A stretch of 64,000 nt of DNA from Anarhynchus alexandrinus. Taxonomy: Eukaryota > Chordata > Aves > Charadriiformes > Charadriidae. The position numbers were made by a program, and so were the translations under genes. The notes beneath the pieces are model-generated. The model ran no database searches. It had not been told where the DNA came from and was given only the letters and a program-made list of their open reading frames with translations. Positions within the stretch are counted from its first letter, which is position 1; each line of letters opens with the position of its first letter. Below are positions 22,290 to 32,720 of this stretch, piece by piece. The stretch is from positions 4,313,129-4,377,128 of the forward strand of contig VUYV01000004.1 in the NCBI GenBank assembly GCA_008711295.1. The letters run 5' to 3'.

Positions 22290-23100
22290 CATCACTGATG
22301 CTACTGTAGTGCCAAGGGACTCCAGCGGTGGATTGAGGTGACCTCGTGTTAGGTGCCTCACAAGCTTGGAAGAAAGAGCTGTCTTACCCAGGAGAAGACA
22401 CAAAACGAGGCATGACTGCAAGCAAGGGAGATGAAGGAAAGTACAAAATAGTATCGCTCAACTTTTTGGAGCAGAGTTGTGTTGGAAAAAATACACTGGG
22501 GGGGTGGTGGGGTGGTGTCCTGATCTTATAGGATATATTCATAGGCAAAGGGAGGATAGCACGGCTGACTTGGGCTTGCTTAGAAGGAAAAAAGCCCTAT
22601 ACAGAAGGGGCAGTATGGAAGAAAGTGTGAGCGTGATTGTTGGAGAGCCTAGTGAAGGGGGAGAGGCTGGTTTCTTGGCCAGCTAGAGGAGGGAACTGAT
22701 TTCTTGGTGCTAAATGAGTAATAAAAGACAAAGCAGGGTTGCCTCTGAAAGCCTTTGAAATAAAGACAAGCAGTTTATGTTTGATCTGATATAGAGAATT
22801 CGGCAGAGAGGCACACAGAGAGATGGTCAAAGCGATAGGCTTGGAAAAAGACCTCTGAAACAGCATTTGATAGAGGTACCTGTAGGAGCGTGATTGGCAG
22901 GGGGAGATAAAAGGGCTTTGCAGCAGAGGAGAAGCGAGCTGGGGAGAGCTGCAGCTGCGTGGGAAGCCAGGGAAGGCTCTGCAGTTTTCAGGTGTTAGGT
23001 GGGAGAAATCTGTAAGATTTAGACCTTAGGGTGGGTTAGAGAGGTCTAAGCCATGTTGTTAGTGGGCTTAAGAGGGATGAGCTCCCAGGGGAGAGGGTTA
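22290..23100 (+). repeat. Ancient amniote interspersed repeat, family not named
   Basis: Two parts match, in the right order, a long repeat that I remember as abundant in turtle and crocodilian genomes. The first (about 22,290-22,450) includes a degraded form of the motif GTGCTAGGTGCTGTACAAAC at about 22,348-22,366. The second (about 22,755-22,890) includes TAAAGACAAGCAGTTTATGT and ATGGTCAAAGCGATAGGCTT. Both are heavily substituted, which suggests insertion before birds diversified. There is no open frame of note. The family assignment rests on memory, not on a search. Confidence 0.45.
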
Positions 23101-26022
23101 GTGCCGTCTTGGGCTGGTGAGCTGGAGCTGGCAGACGGCCGTCCATGAGATGCTGGGGATCCTTTGTGCCAGCGTGTGATCATGCGGAGAACAAGACTCC
23201 TGTGGCCAAAAGCACTGCAAGCACCTCTGCAGCATCCCACCACTCTGGAGCCCTGGCCTGCAGGAAAATACTGGTTTCCCCACTCCTAACTTTGGCGTCC
23301 CTCCTTTCATGTAAGCTATCAAAGAAATGTCAGTAAGTTGGTTTTTCAGTTGAAGAACAAGAAAGAAAAAAAAGCTGTATACTCTCAAGCCATCTGTAAA
23401 TGCCCTGTTCTGCTTCAGTTTTACTCATGGAAAAGAAAAACTTACGGATTTCCCATCAGTAGTGCTTAACATATATGCAACTATATGTCTACTACTGGTC
23501 TTGGAAAAAGAATTGATTATATTTTGTTATCACTGGTCACCCATCAGTTCTAAAAGTAGGCAAGCAAATAAGTAGCTTCTGGGTGTTACTAATTGCAAGC
23601 AAGCAAATTAGATTCCAGTAACTGATTTTCCCATGGCTACCAAAGCTTCTAGGAGAACAGCAGGGTAATATCACAAATGTCCTCATTCTCACACTTCACA
23701 GCATAAACTGATTCACCACTCGGGCTCAGCAAGGAGCTCGTGCTACGTGGCTGCCCCTTGGGAACACCGCGTGTGCCGTCGGAGCGGCTGCTCCCAGAGA
23801 GGGGGCACGGCGTCAGCCCGGGCCCCCGCTGCGCTGCGGCACTGCGACTGCCGTCTCCCTGGTTGATAGGGCAGAAAATTATCATTTCTCAACTTGCCAA
23901 AAACATGAGCATCTGCAGTGATATAACAGGGCAGAAGAAGTTGTGGAGTATCTACTGATAAGAATTGCTGCATATTTAATGCAAAGGATATTTTCGGTAT
24001 AGCTGTGTAATTGGGAAATTAAATCGTCTGAATGTTGTCATACATGCTAATTATACTAAAGACACCGAGAGGAAAAATCTTGCGCGTGGCATATATAGTT
24101 AGAAGATAATGACATTTTAAATTCATACTCACCATCTTGGTGCACAAAGGTGAAAATATTTTAAGTACGTGCATTTCGGTTGGAATGCGTGTGGAGAGAA
24201 AACAAATGTAGTGTACTTGTTTACAGTTTTTTTCCAACAACTGACAATATCAGGCAGATGAGGGAAATGCAAACTTGCAAATCAGCTTTGCTGGCATTTC
24301 TTGTTTTGCATAAAAGTTTTGTGCTAAAAAAGACTATAGGTATGGCAATAAACAGTTATCTGCTGCGTCTGTCAATTTGCTTGTTGTTACTTACGGATGA
24401 CTGCAGTTATCTGTATTTTGTGGTTGTGCAAAGCAAATATTTTGGCTAAAATGTGTTGAAATGTTATTTTAACTGAGTCACTCATTTGCAACAAATGAAG
24501 CATAAAGAATGCATTTTGGGAGCTACACTTAACAGAATTAAAATCCTCACGCCCTCCCTGCCTTAAATATATTCTATTCAGCAACTCACCTGTCTAATGA
24601 ATGGCATGAAAAATCTATCTACCCCTGGATTGTTCTTACAACACGAGCACGGGGTTAAAGCTGTGCCACCGAGGTGTTGGGGTTTTTTATTGACTGAAAA
24701 GGAAAGAGAGAAAAAATATTCACAGTTCAGTTTGTTCTAAGTTCTTCATATAGCCTAACCCTGCTCTCTGTAGCTGTGAGGAGCTGATGGCATCCATACG
24801 ATCTGCCTCGTTATATCGTGCACAGCTTCCACCTTCCCAGGAAGAGATGTACTTTTATTACACTCATTTGATTAGAGTGATGTCAGCGTGATTACTCATA
24901 TGCTTAAAGTTGAATATATATCCTACAACAGTCTGAGGGTTTAGATCTTCTCTGAGAGTTCTTTGGGCCTTGATGATCAAGCAGTGGTTTTTTGAAGGAG
25001 GAAGTCTCATGCAAGAAAATTAAACTATTAAAGAATCTCTCCCTGCTGTTTGTACGTGATATGGTTGTAGACTTCTTTTGGTGTTGCAATTTGTGACATA
25101 GCTTTTGATTAACAAGTAGAAACCTGCTGTCTTGTCTTTTATAAGTGTTTGCTAAAAATGTTTATAAATATGTTGGGAATTACTTTGAATAGCTTTAGGG
25201 TATGGACAAAGCATCTGCTCGTCCAGCTGAAGTAATTATTGACATCGCAGGTTCTTACGGTGTGGGACTGGCTCTGGGGTGCTGTCACAACACAGACGCT
25301 AATAACTGACGCCTGGGCAGATGGTGAAACAGCACAGGTATCCGCAACCACAGAAGTCAGAGGCTGGAAAATTCAGGGGGTTTTGGCCACCTATAAACTC
25401 TGAAGTTTTTGCGGGGTGGTTTATTTGTTTTCTTTGAAAATCTCAGCCAGATCTGCAAAACCGTTCAACTCTTGCCCCGTGTGTGGCTCTGCTCCAGTCC
25501 CAGTCAGAGGAAGGGGCACAGAGCAGAGCCCTGGACCCGATGGGATGCTGAGCCATGAGCTGAAGGGCTTCACTGAGCAGGACCAAGGATGCGCCCACCC
25601 CGCCTGGCTGCCGCTAGCGAAAACTTTGTCCCTGAAGCTGAGTGCTCAGGGCGCTGTGTCCGCAGGGGAGAGCAACGGGTGCTCTCCTTGCACCTCTCCT
25701 TTTGCTGCGCGGAGAGGGGCCAGGGCAGCACGTGGGCATTCGAAGGTGCAGACAAAACTGTCCTGACCACCCGGGAATTCAAAATTCCCCTGTGCAGGTG
25801 AGCATCCCTGCATCCAAGAAAGCGGGGAGTCCATCCAGCCCTCGCTAACTGTTAAAATCCCCTCTCCTGGGGTCCTGTTCCCATCTGCCGTGGAGCAACT
25901 GGTGCTAAAGGAGATTCAAAATTTGAAACCGGGCAATGCTGCCTGTGACTCCTGGCTCTCGGCTACCCTGACGTTACAGTCCTCCCCAACAAGGGTTGTC
26001 ACCAGGAATAGATACAAGACAC
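23101..26022. other. Non-coding sequence, largely AT-rich
   Basis: About 23,390-23,640 and 23,960-25,240 are AT-rich and CpG-poor with many homeodomain-like cores (for example GCTAATTATAC near 24,046), a texture seen in conserved non-coding elements. About 25,470-25,830 is more GC-rich, with overlapping frames but no recognisable protein. No RNA gene is seen. Confidence 0.35.
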
Positions 26023-26048
26023 TAATTTTATTTTTATTTTTATTTTTT
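26023..26048. repeat. ATTTT pentanucleotide microsatellite
   Basis: TTTTATTTTTATTTTTATTT with slight irregularity, about five units. It is a short pentanucleotide microsatellite with no flanking evidence of an inserted element. Confidence 0.75.
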
Positions 26049-28599
26049 CATATTGCTCGGCGCCATCTGACTGTCTGCTCCACCAAAAGCTGATCCACCC
26101 CAGTCGGGGTGACACTCGTTCCTGGAGTGCTGGAGGCAGGAGGCTGTGCAAAGGAGAGCTGGTGGGAAGCCGGGCTTCTGCACAGTGCTGCTCAGTGGGA
26201 GGATGGAGTTGGCAGCTTGGGCTAAGTCTGCTGCCGCAAAACATTCTGCAGACACCCAAAATTCTGTGATTACAGCCTGTGCCTGTATGTAATACATGTA
26301 CGTGAGAAACAACTGTGGAAAAAGTATTCTCTTGCAATAAGCAAATTGTAACATGTTCTAGATTTGGTAGAAATGGGTACACTCTTACATTTAGTGCCAC
26401 AGGAATGAATTAAAGGATTGAAAAAGGATTAAACTATATTTGACATGGAGCAGTATCTTCCATTTGCCCTGCTGTCAATCTGCTTAGGACACCCGGTCTG
26501 ATGGAAACCGTGAAGATTTTGTCCCTGATGTGCTGCTGTGAGAAAGCATAACCTGGGAGGTGAAGATAAAATGGTAGGATGTGCCCTCAAATCTTGACCC
26601 CTTGAATTTAAGAGCAAAACTCTTCCAGCTGGAGTGGGCTCAGCCTTTATCTTTGGTCCAACAGCTCACAGGCTGCCCCCAATGAACCTTTCTCCTTCTT
26701 TGCCCTCATTTGTAAAATGGGATTAAAGGTTGGGGTGGAGTGTGCAGCATCTTCCAGAAACTTGAGGCAGGTAGCTGAGGTAGCCTTGCTGCTGCGGGAT
26801 GATGCAGCCAGGGCAGGAGAGGTGGCACCATGGGGATGGCATAAGCTCGAGCCTTAGAGCTGCAGGCTGCCCAGCACGGGGACCAGGCTAGCACACACAC
26901 CGTGCACCGTAGAGGGACAGAGTTTGTGCTGAGCAGTTGTAAGAGAGCCCAAACCCCCTTGAAACTACTCCCAAGTGCTGGACTATTTGTCAGTCATAAC
27001 ACCAAACCCAGTTTGTGGCCTTTACTGGGGTCAGTGAACTTGTGCTGGCAGTTTCTGCCATGGGGAGTCCGTCACCGCAGAAGCTGCTCACCCTGAGGGC
27101 TGTGAGCTTGTCCGAAACTCTGGGATTTTGAATCACTGCTGCACACTCCTCCCAGCCCTGCATGGCTGTGCTGCCTCTGCCTTCCTCCCGAGGATCACTT
27201 TGATCTGCCCACAGTCATGTCAACTGCCAAGAGAAATGACCCCTGATAAGAAGAGACTCTGGAGCTGCTTAGCAGGAAATTACTACGTGTGATGTTGCTA
27301 AGCAATGTCAGGCTGGCCTGACTGCATGGGATAACGCTGCTTTGCCGGAAAACCCGGGAAAGGTCGAGGGGTGTTGGGTGGCTGCTGCTTTCTGCTCGGA
27401 GCGGTGGATTCTGGAATAGAGCAAATAATAATCCTCATCTCATCGGGGCTGGTGTGACAGTTATTGGAGGTGGGAAGGAGACCTCCCCCGGGAGCAGCAG
27501 CAGCTGCGGGATGGACAGGACGAGATGGGGGCAGCAGCAGATGCACAGAGGAGTGAATCCTGCAAAGGGGAGAGGGATGTACAGGGAGGGGGAACCACCC
27601 CCCAGGAGATGGGGGCTCTGTGGTAAGGTGGCTGTGGGCATCTTCCCAATGGTGAGTGGGAGCTGCCAGCCCCATCGCTCAGCACCTGAGCGCAGGGAAC
27701 CCCCCTCCCTGCGCCTGTGGAACCAGGCTGGGCTTTTTAAGAAGTTGAACTTTGCTTTAGTGAGGAGCAAAGCTCTTGAGCTACAGTGGGAGCTCTATTT
27801 AGCGAGGCTCTGAGCCCTGTAATCCAGGGGTTTTCCCTCTGATTTCTCTGGTGCTGGAGCGGCAATTCCAGCCCAGCTCACGGGCACACGGGGTAGCACG
27901 AACTCGCCTGCGGGAAGCGAGGTGTCCCTGTCAATTCTCTTTAACTGGTTTCTTCTAGACAAAGATTTCTTCTCTCCTCCTCCACTGCTTTGCTCTAGTC
28001 CTGTTTGATATTAAATATCTCCAGAAGCAGCTACGGTTCATTGCCGAATTAATCTATTTGTGCAGAAGGTGTCATATCAATGTCCATTACAATTTTTCCC
28101 CAGCAGCATCTAGAAGCAATTTTTCATCTCTACCAATTCTTCATTATTTCCATTTCTTATTTATCTTTGTCTTTTTTTAAAAAAACAAGTACATTTACTG
28201 TTCCTGTTTTAAAACAACTTTAAAGATAATTTCCAAAGCTGTTGAGTGTATTAATGTACTAATAGGAAATGGGGAACACAGATGCTAAGTGTGAAGTACC
28301 TTTTCATCCTGAACTGGCAGGAACTGGAGATGTCAGGGTGTCCCCTGCCATCTGGCCTGCCAGAGCGTGTGGCAGATTCACAGCTCTCATGGGAGGGCAC
28401 ACTGCAGAGGCCACAGGATCCCATTATGCTGTTTATGGGGACAAGCCAGACGTTTGTCTCGCTGAGCCTGGGTATCAGCCGGAGCTGCACCAACCGCCCC
28501 CCAGGCTTTCCCACAGCAGCTTAAAACACTCGGAGGATGGGGCTGATGCTTTTGATGCTTGGAAAGAAGCGTGTCGGAAAACAGAGGCCAGGCGCTGGT
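26049..28599. other. Non-coding sequence left of CpG island
   Basis: Contains a possible MIR-like fragment at about 26,703-26,728 (CCTCATTTGTAAAATGGGAT). About 27,300-27,750 is GC-rich with overlapping frames that match no family. About 27,940-28,260 is AT-rich. The frame at 28,269-28,886 (about 205 codons) runs into the CpG island and shows only low-complexity proline, arginine and alanine sequence, so I do not call it a gene. Confidence 0.35.
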
Positions 28600-28767
28600 A
28601 CAAAGCTGAGAGGGGCCACAACCTGCTTGGGGACCGAGCCCCCCCCCCGCCTTGTCAGCCGCGGGGAGCGGTGCCGGTGCTCGGCGCTGCGCAACGCCGC
28701 GGCGAGACCGCGCTGTGCCGCCCCCTCCCCGCCGGAGCCCTGACACCGCCTCCATCATTAGCATCCC

Positions 28768-28806
28768 TTCCTCCTCCTCCTCCTCCTCTCCTCCTCCTCC
28801 TCCTCC
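28768..28806. repeat. TCC trinucleotide tract
   Basis: Almost uninterrupted TCC repeats (one interruption near 28,788) within the CpG island. Such polypurine/polypyrimidine tracts are common in vertebrate 5' UTRs and can be length-variable. Confidence 0.85.
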
Positions 28807-28997
28807 GCCGCTGGCCGGCGCGCTCCGCCGGCCGGGCGCAGAGGGGTGCATGGCAGGAGCGGAGGAGCTCCGGCGGCTCCGGGTAGCAGCAGCCGCCGCC
28901 GAGCCGCGCTCTGCTCCGCGCCGGCGCCCGAAGCAACTTTCTCGCTCCGCGGGGTGCGGACAGCGGAGCGATGTGATGTGAGCCGAGCATCCCCGGC

Positions 28998-29130
28998 GGA
29001 GAGGAGAGGAGAGGAGCGGAGCAGCGCGGCCGCGGAGCGGAGAGGAGCGGAGCAGCGCGGCCGCGGAGCAGCGCGGAGCGGAGCCTCCCCGGGCGGAGCA
29101 GCGCGGCCGCGAAGCGGAGCCCCCGGCGGA
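28998..29130. repeat. GC-rich minisatellite adjoining assembly gap
   Basis: Imperfect repeats of a unit built from GGAGAGGAGCGGAGCAGCGC and GGCCGCGGAGC. A roughly 30-bp unit (GAGAGGAGCGGAGCAGCGCG then GCCGCGGAGCG) occurs twice in near-perfect copies from about 29,010 to 29,070, followed by shortened variants up to 29,130. It ends beside nine Cs (29,136-29,144) and the gap, so the array may continue into missing sequence. Confidence 0.75.
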
Positions 29131-29144
29131 GCGGACCCCCCCCC

Positions 29145-29541
29145 NNNNNNNNNNNNNNNNNNNNNNNNNNNNNNNNNNNNNNNNNNNNNNNNNNNNNNNN
29201 NNNNNNNNNNNNNNNNNNNNNNNNNNNNNNNNNNNNNNNNNNNNNNNNNNNNNNNNNNNNNNNNNNNNNNNNNNNNNNNNNNNNNNNNNNNNNNNNNNNN
29301 NNNNNNNNNNNNNNNNNNNNNNNNNNNNNNNNNNNNNNNNNNNNNNNNNNNNNNNNNNNNNNNNNNNNNNNNNNNNNNNNNNNNNNNNNNNNNNNNNNNN
29401 NNNNNNNNNNNNNNNNNNNNNNNNNNNNNNNNNNNNNNNNNNNNNNNNNNNNNNNNNNNNNNNNNNNNNNNNNNNNNNNNNNNNNNNNNNNNNNNNNNNN
29501 NNNNNNNNNNNNNNNNNNNNNNNNNNNNNNNNNNNNNNNNN
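29145..29541. other. Assembly gap, 397 Ns
   Basis: A run of unknown bases starting directly after a C run in GC-rich minisatellite DNA. This is the typical failure point of draft bird assemblies in CpG-island first exons. Open frames that cross it are artefacts. Confidence 0.98.
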
Positions 29542-30600
29542 CCACTGGAGGGTCCGTTTACCCCTCTGCCCCATCCCCACTGCACAGAGCCCTTTTGAAG
29601 CCAGTTCTCCCCCTCCCCTGCACCCGATGCACATCCCCTTGCAACCATTGCACGCACCCAGCGTGTGGTGCCCCCCCCCCCGCACCCACTACGCTGTGTC
29701 CCACTGCACCCCGTTGCGGTGGCCCAACTTTCCCCCAGCCCAGCATCCGCGGGGTGATGGCCCCACTGGTGTTCACACATGGATGGTGATTTCTCAGGCG
29801 CTGAGGAGGCGCCGGCCTCTCTCAAGGGCTCTCCGCTTGCGGTGGAGCCGCACAAACTCCTGCCAGCAAGCGGGGTAAAATGGCACGTTTGGAGTCGAAG
29901 CCATCCCTGGGGATTGGGACGCGCTCGGGGATGTATTGGGGGCTGCTCTGTGCCGGCAGCGGGCGGAGGGTTGTCTTCATTGCGGTGGTCTGCACAGCGT
30001 GGGCATCCTTGTGGTCCTGCATCTCTGCTCACAGGTGCCTGCTTGGTTTGCAGGGAGATGACAGGTTTTAGCAGGCAGCGAGGGTGTAGGTCGTGTCCCT
30101 GCCAGGTCACAGTGCCAGCAGATCCCTACAGCTCCACGCCATCTCCTCTGAGAGGGGAGAGATGGAGGCTTTTCTCCTGGAGGAGGAAAAGTTTCTTGTA
30201 GCGGATGCCAGCCGTAGCGCAGAGAGGAGAAGCCCCACGACTACATCAAACCTGGGTGTTGGAAAGCCGGCTGTGGCTGGGTACGGATGAGCAGTCCTGG
30301 GGCTGGACCCGCCAGTTTGGAGAAATTCCCTGAAATTCAGTGAATTTCAAAACGCCGCCGGTGCGCTGCTGTGAAGGAGGGAGGGCAGATTTGCAGCGCG
30401 GCTGGGTTATCTAACGAGCGGGACTCGCACGGAGCAGTGTGCCAGGACGCTGCCGCCGAGGCTCGGCCACCAAGCGCGTGCTCCGGCTCGCAGGCTCCTG
30501 CTCAAACGCCTGCCGGGAAGGACAAAGCATATCGTTCCCCATCGCTTCCTAGCAGAATAGAAAATGTGGGGAAAATAAGGTGCATCTGCATCATTACGGT
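29542..30600. other. Right shore of the CpG island
   Basis: Starts with a C-rich, imperfectly repetitive stretch (29,560-29,730) that includes an 11-C run at 29,671-29,681. CpG-containing sequence continues patchily to about 30,520 (denser at 30,350-30,510). Between them, TGAAATTCA (30,331-30,339) and TGAATTTCA (30,341-30,349) form a perfect inverted repeat around one G. No exon can be defined. Confidence 0.4.
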
Positions 30601-31980
30601 GCATTTGCTTTCCTCTATAGCCGAATGTTAAAGCTGGAATTAATATTTCATGCAAACAGCACATGAATTGGTGTATTCTGCCCCGATCAATTTAACTCAA
30701 ACTTCGTCTTTGACCTGCTTTTGCCCTTGCTACCCTACATGCTGCACTCAGCTTTTACAGGTTAAATGTTAATACTCGAGGGGGCTTATTAGTTATCGCT
30801 GACAGCTTTCAAGCATTAAGGTATCTTTTCTTTTTTTTTTTTTGTCCTGGACTGGATTTGAGCGGTAGCTGAAAGCCATGCAGAGGAGCTGTGGCAGCCT
30901 CGCAAAGCAAAAGGTGCCGGGGATGGCGATACCTGTGCAGAAGTGAACTGCAGGAGAAGGGGATTACAGAGCCCGACGTTAAGTGGCTATTTAGGCTGGG
31001 GGGGGGGGACAGAGAAATGATGTCAGATGGGTGTCTCGGTGATTTCTTGCCGGGGCAAATACATCTCCCTGGCTGGAGACGGCGCTGGTGGGATTACAAA
31101 GGGGTTGATTGTAAAGCAGGTTTGTGCTTATGCCCTCTAATGAGCAGCAGGGAGCAGAAAATGCCAGGTATTTTCAGAGGTGTTTGTCAGGAAAATACTA
31201 CTGTGTGGGAAGTGAGAGCTTTGAGAAGAATTATTTGACATCCACTTTATGAAGCAACTAAGAAATTAAAGACCTGTGATGCATTTCAACCAAATATTTG
31301 AAAACTAGGAAGCACGAAACCATGGCAATAGAAAGCTCGGCTAACCTTTGAAAATTATATCCAAGCAATTCTCTGCAGTAAATAGAGCACAATGTCAACA
31401 GAGCTTTTAGGTCCCAAATACCCCCCCACCCCTTGCAGCCGAGAGGCTTTCAGTGCCGGGCAGGACTGCACCACCGAGCTGCGTCCTCCGCTCCAGTCCT
31501 GCCATAGGTTTGTTTTAAATGAAACAGTGATGCTGGGCCAAATTAAAGTTCAGCAAAATGAAAGAGGGCTATAATTCAAAGGCAGTTCTTGTTAGAGTGC
31601 TGCCCAAAGCAATATAATATTGAATGATTCTCCAGATTTCATTACTGGTGGAATATCCTGCCCAGTTTATAAATCTAGCTTGATTATTAATGTTTTTATT
31701 GTTCTCCATTAGCTGCTCTAACAAAGAGAGCATAAAATAGCAGACGGAACGGAGCTTGACTTGAGTGTTTGCCTTGATTTTTAGTATGTTGCTTTTGAGA
31801 TTTACTACTTTGCAGCTCGCGCTGCTGCCTTTACAGTAAACCCCCCAACCCCTCCTCACCACAGTGCCCAGCGTTCGCTAATCGCATCTTTTTATGGCTG
31901 TTGGGCTTGAGCCTCTCCGGGCCGCGAGCAGCAAAAACTTTATATACGTTAGTAGTAACTGAGTAATAAGAGCTCTCGCT
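30601..31980. promoter_or_regulatory. Candidate cluster of conserved non-coding elements beside the CpG island
   Basis: Two AT-rich parts look regulatory. At 30,630-30,735 there is ATGCAAAC (30,650-30,657), a POU-like site, amid TAAT cores. At 31,240-31,860 there is ATTGTT (31,698-31,703) and AACAAAG (31,720-31,726), SOX-like sites in opposite orientation, beside ATTATTAATG. A 13-T run (30,831-30,843) and an 11-G run (30,998-31,008) lie between. Motifs are seen; conservation and function are inferred from texture and position. Confidence 0.3.
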
Positions 31981-32180
31981 TCGCTGGGCTTTGAACCAGG
32001 TCCGAAGGGAGGTCTACCTTCAAGTTTTATTTTTCAGAAGAGCTGGCACGGTGGAGTCTGTGCACTGAAGGTGTTGACCTGGAGACCTGCTGGTTTGTGA
32101 AGGAGCTGGCTGGTAGACTGGCAGGTCCTGCCCGCGGGGCGGCGGTGTGGTGGGACACTGGGCGCCGGGCAAAAGCCGAG

Positions 32181-32720
32181 TGTTATGGTTTGAAGAACCC
32201 ACAACAATTTGTTGTCGTTTAGAAAATTATTCTGTTACCCAATAAACCCTCCCCACCCGGGAAGGAAATCGGGGAAAAAACAAGGAAACCCGAGAGTTGA
32301 AATATAAACAGATTTAATAGAATAATACTAAATAATTAACATTAATAATACTAAAGAACCAATATCGATCCTGATACCAGTATAGAATATACGAGGATTA
32401 TGCTCAGCCCATTCTATTCATGGGAAGCCGTGCGCTCCCGGCAGGGGACAGCAAATGTGGGACACTGCGAGCGCTGCGGCTTAAGGAGGAAGGGAAGGAC
32501 TCAGGGCTCTGGCACAGGGGTAAGAAGTTCTCGGGATCACAGCCATCATAGAAGAGAGAGAACTCTGCAGCAAACTTTCTAATTTATATTGACTGTGCCG
32601 TTCATGGTATGAAATAGTCCTGTTGGCCAGCGTGGGTCAAGTGCCCGGCTCTCGCTCCTCCTCATCCTCACACCTGGCGAGCTTGAAAACACCGAGACCT
32701 TGAAACCCACACACCATAAC
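32181..32720 (-). mobile_element. Endogenous retrovirus LTR, probably solo, no target duplication seen
   Basis: The left end reads TGTTATGGTTTGAAG and the right end ACACACCATAAC, so the ends form the inverted repeat TGTTATGGT/ACCATAAC, typical of a retroviral LTR of about 540 bp. On the minus strand a TATA-like AATATAAA lies at 32,583-32,590, about 130 bases from the right (upstream) end. The AT-rich stretch at 32,300-32,400 resembles the U3/R-U5 boundary of avian ERVL-like LTRs I remember. No gag, pol or env is adjacent. The flanks CCGAG and TGGCT do not match, so the target duplication is lost or the copy arose by ectopic recombination. Confidence 0.65.

Larger units (their letters stand above)
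28600..29144. promoter_or_regulatory. CpG island, probable promoter and 5' UTR of an unidentified gene
   Basis: CpG density rises sharply from about 28,630 and continues to the assembly gap at 29,145. The block contains GC-box-like CCCCGCC strings, a TCC trinucleotide tract (about 28,768-28,806) and a purine-rich GC minisatellite (28,998-29,130). There is no TATA box. This is the usual make-up of a vertebrate CpG-island promoter with a GC-rich first exon. A short ATG frame begins at 28,850 (MAGAEELRRLR...) and stops after about 43 codons. I cannot tell strand or gene, because the sequence most likely to hold the first exon or splice donor may be in the gap. Confidence 0.6.

Noticed and set aside
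28269..28886. 205-codon frame entering the CpG island
   Set aside because: The C-terminal half is low-complexity proline, arginine and alanine, as expected from translating a GC-rich 5' UTR; no homologue is recognised.
28387..30110. Large minus-strand open frames of up to 450 codons
   Set aside because: They are held open by the 397 unknown bases and by low-complexity GC-rich DNA.
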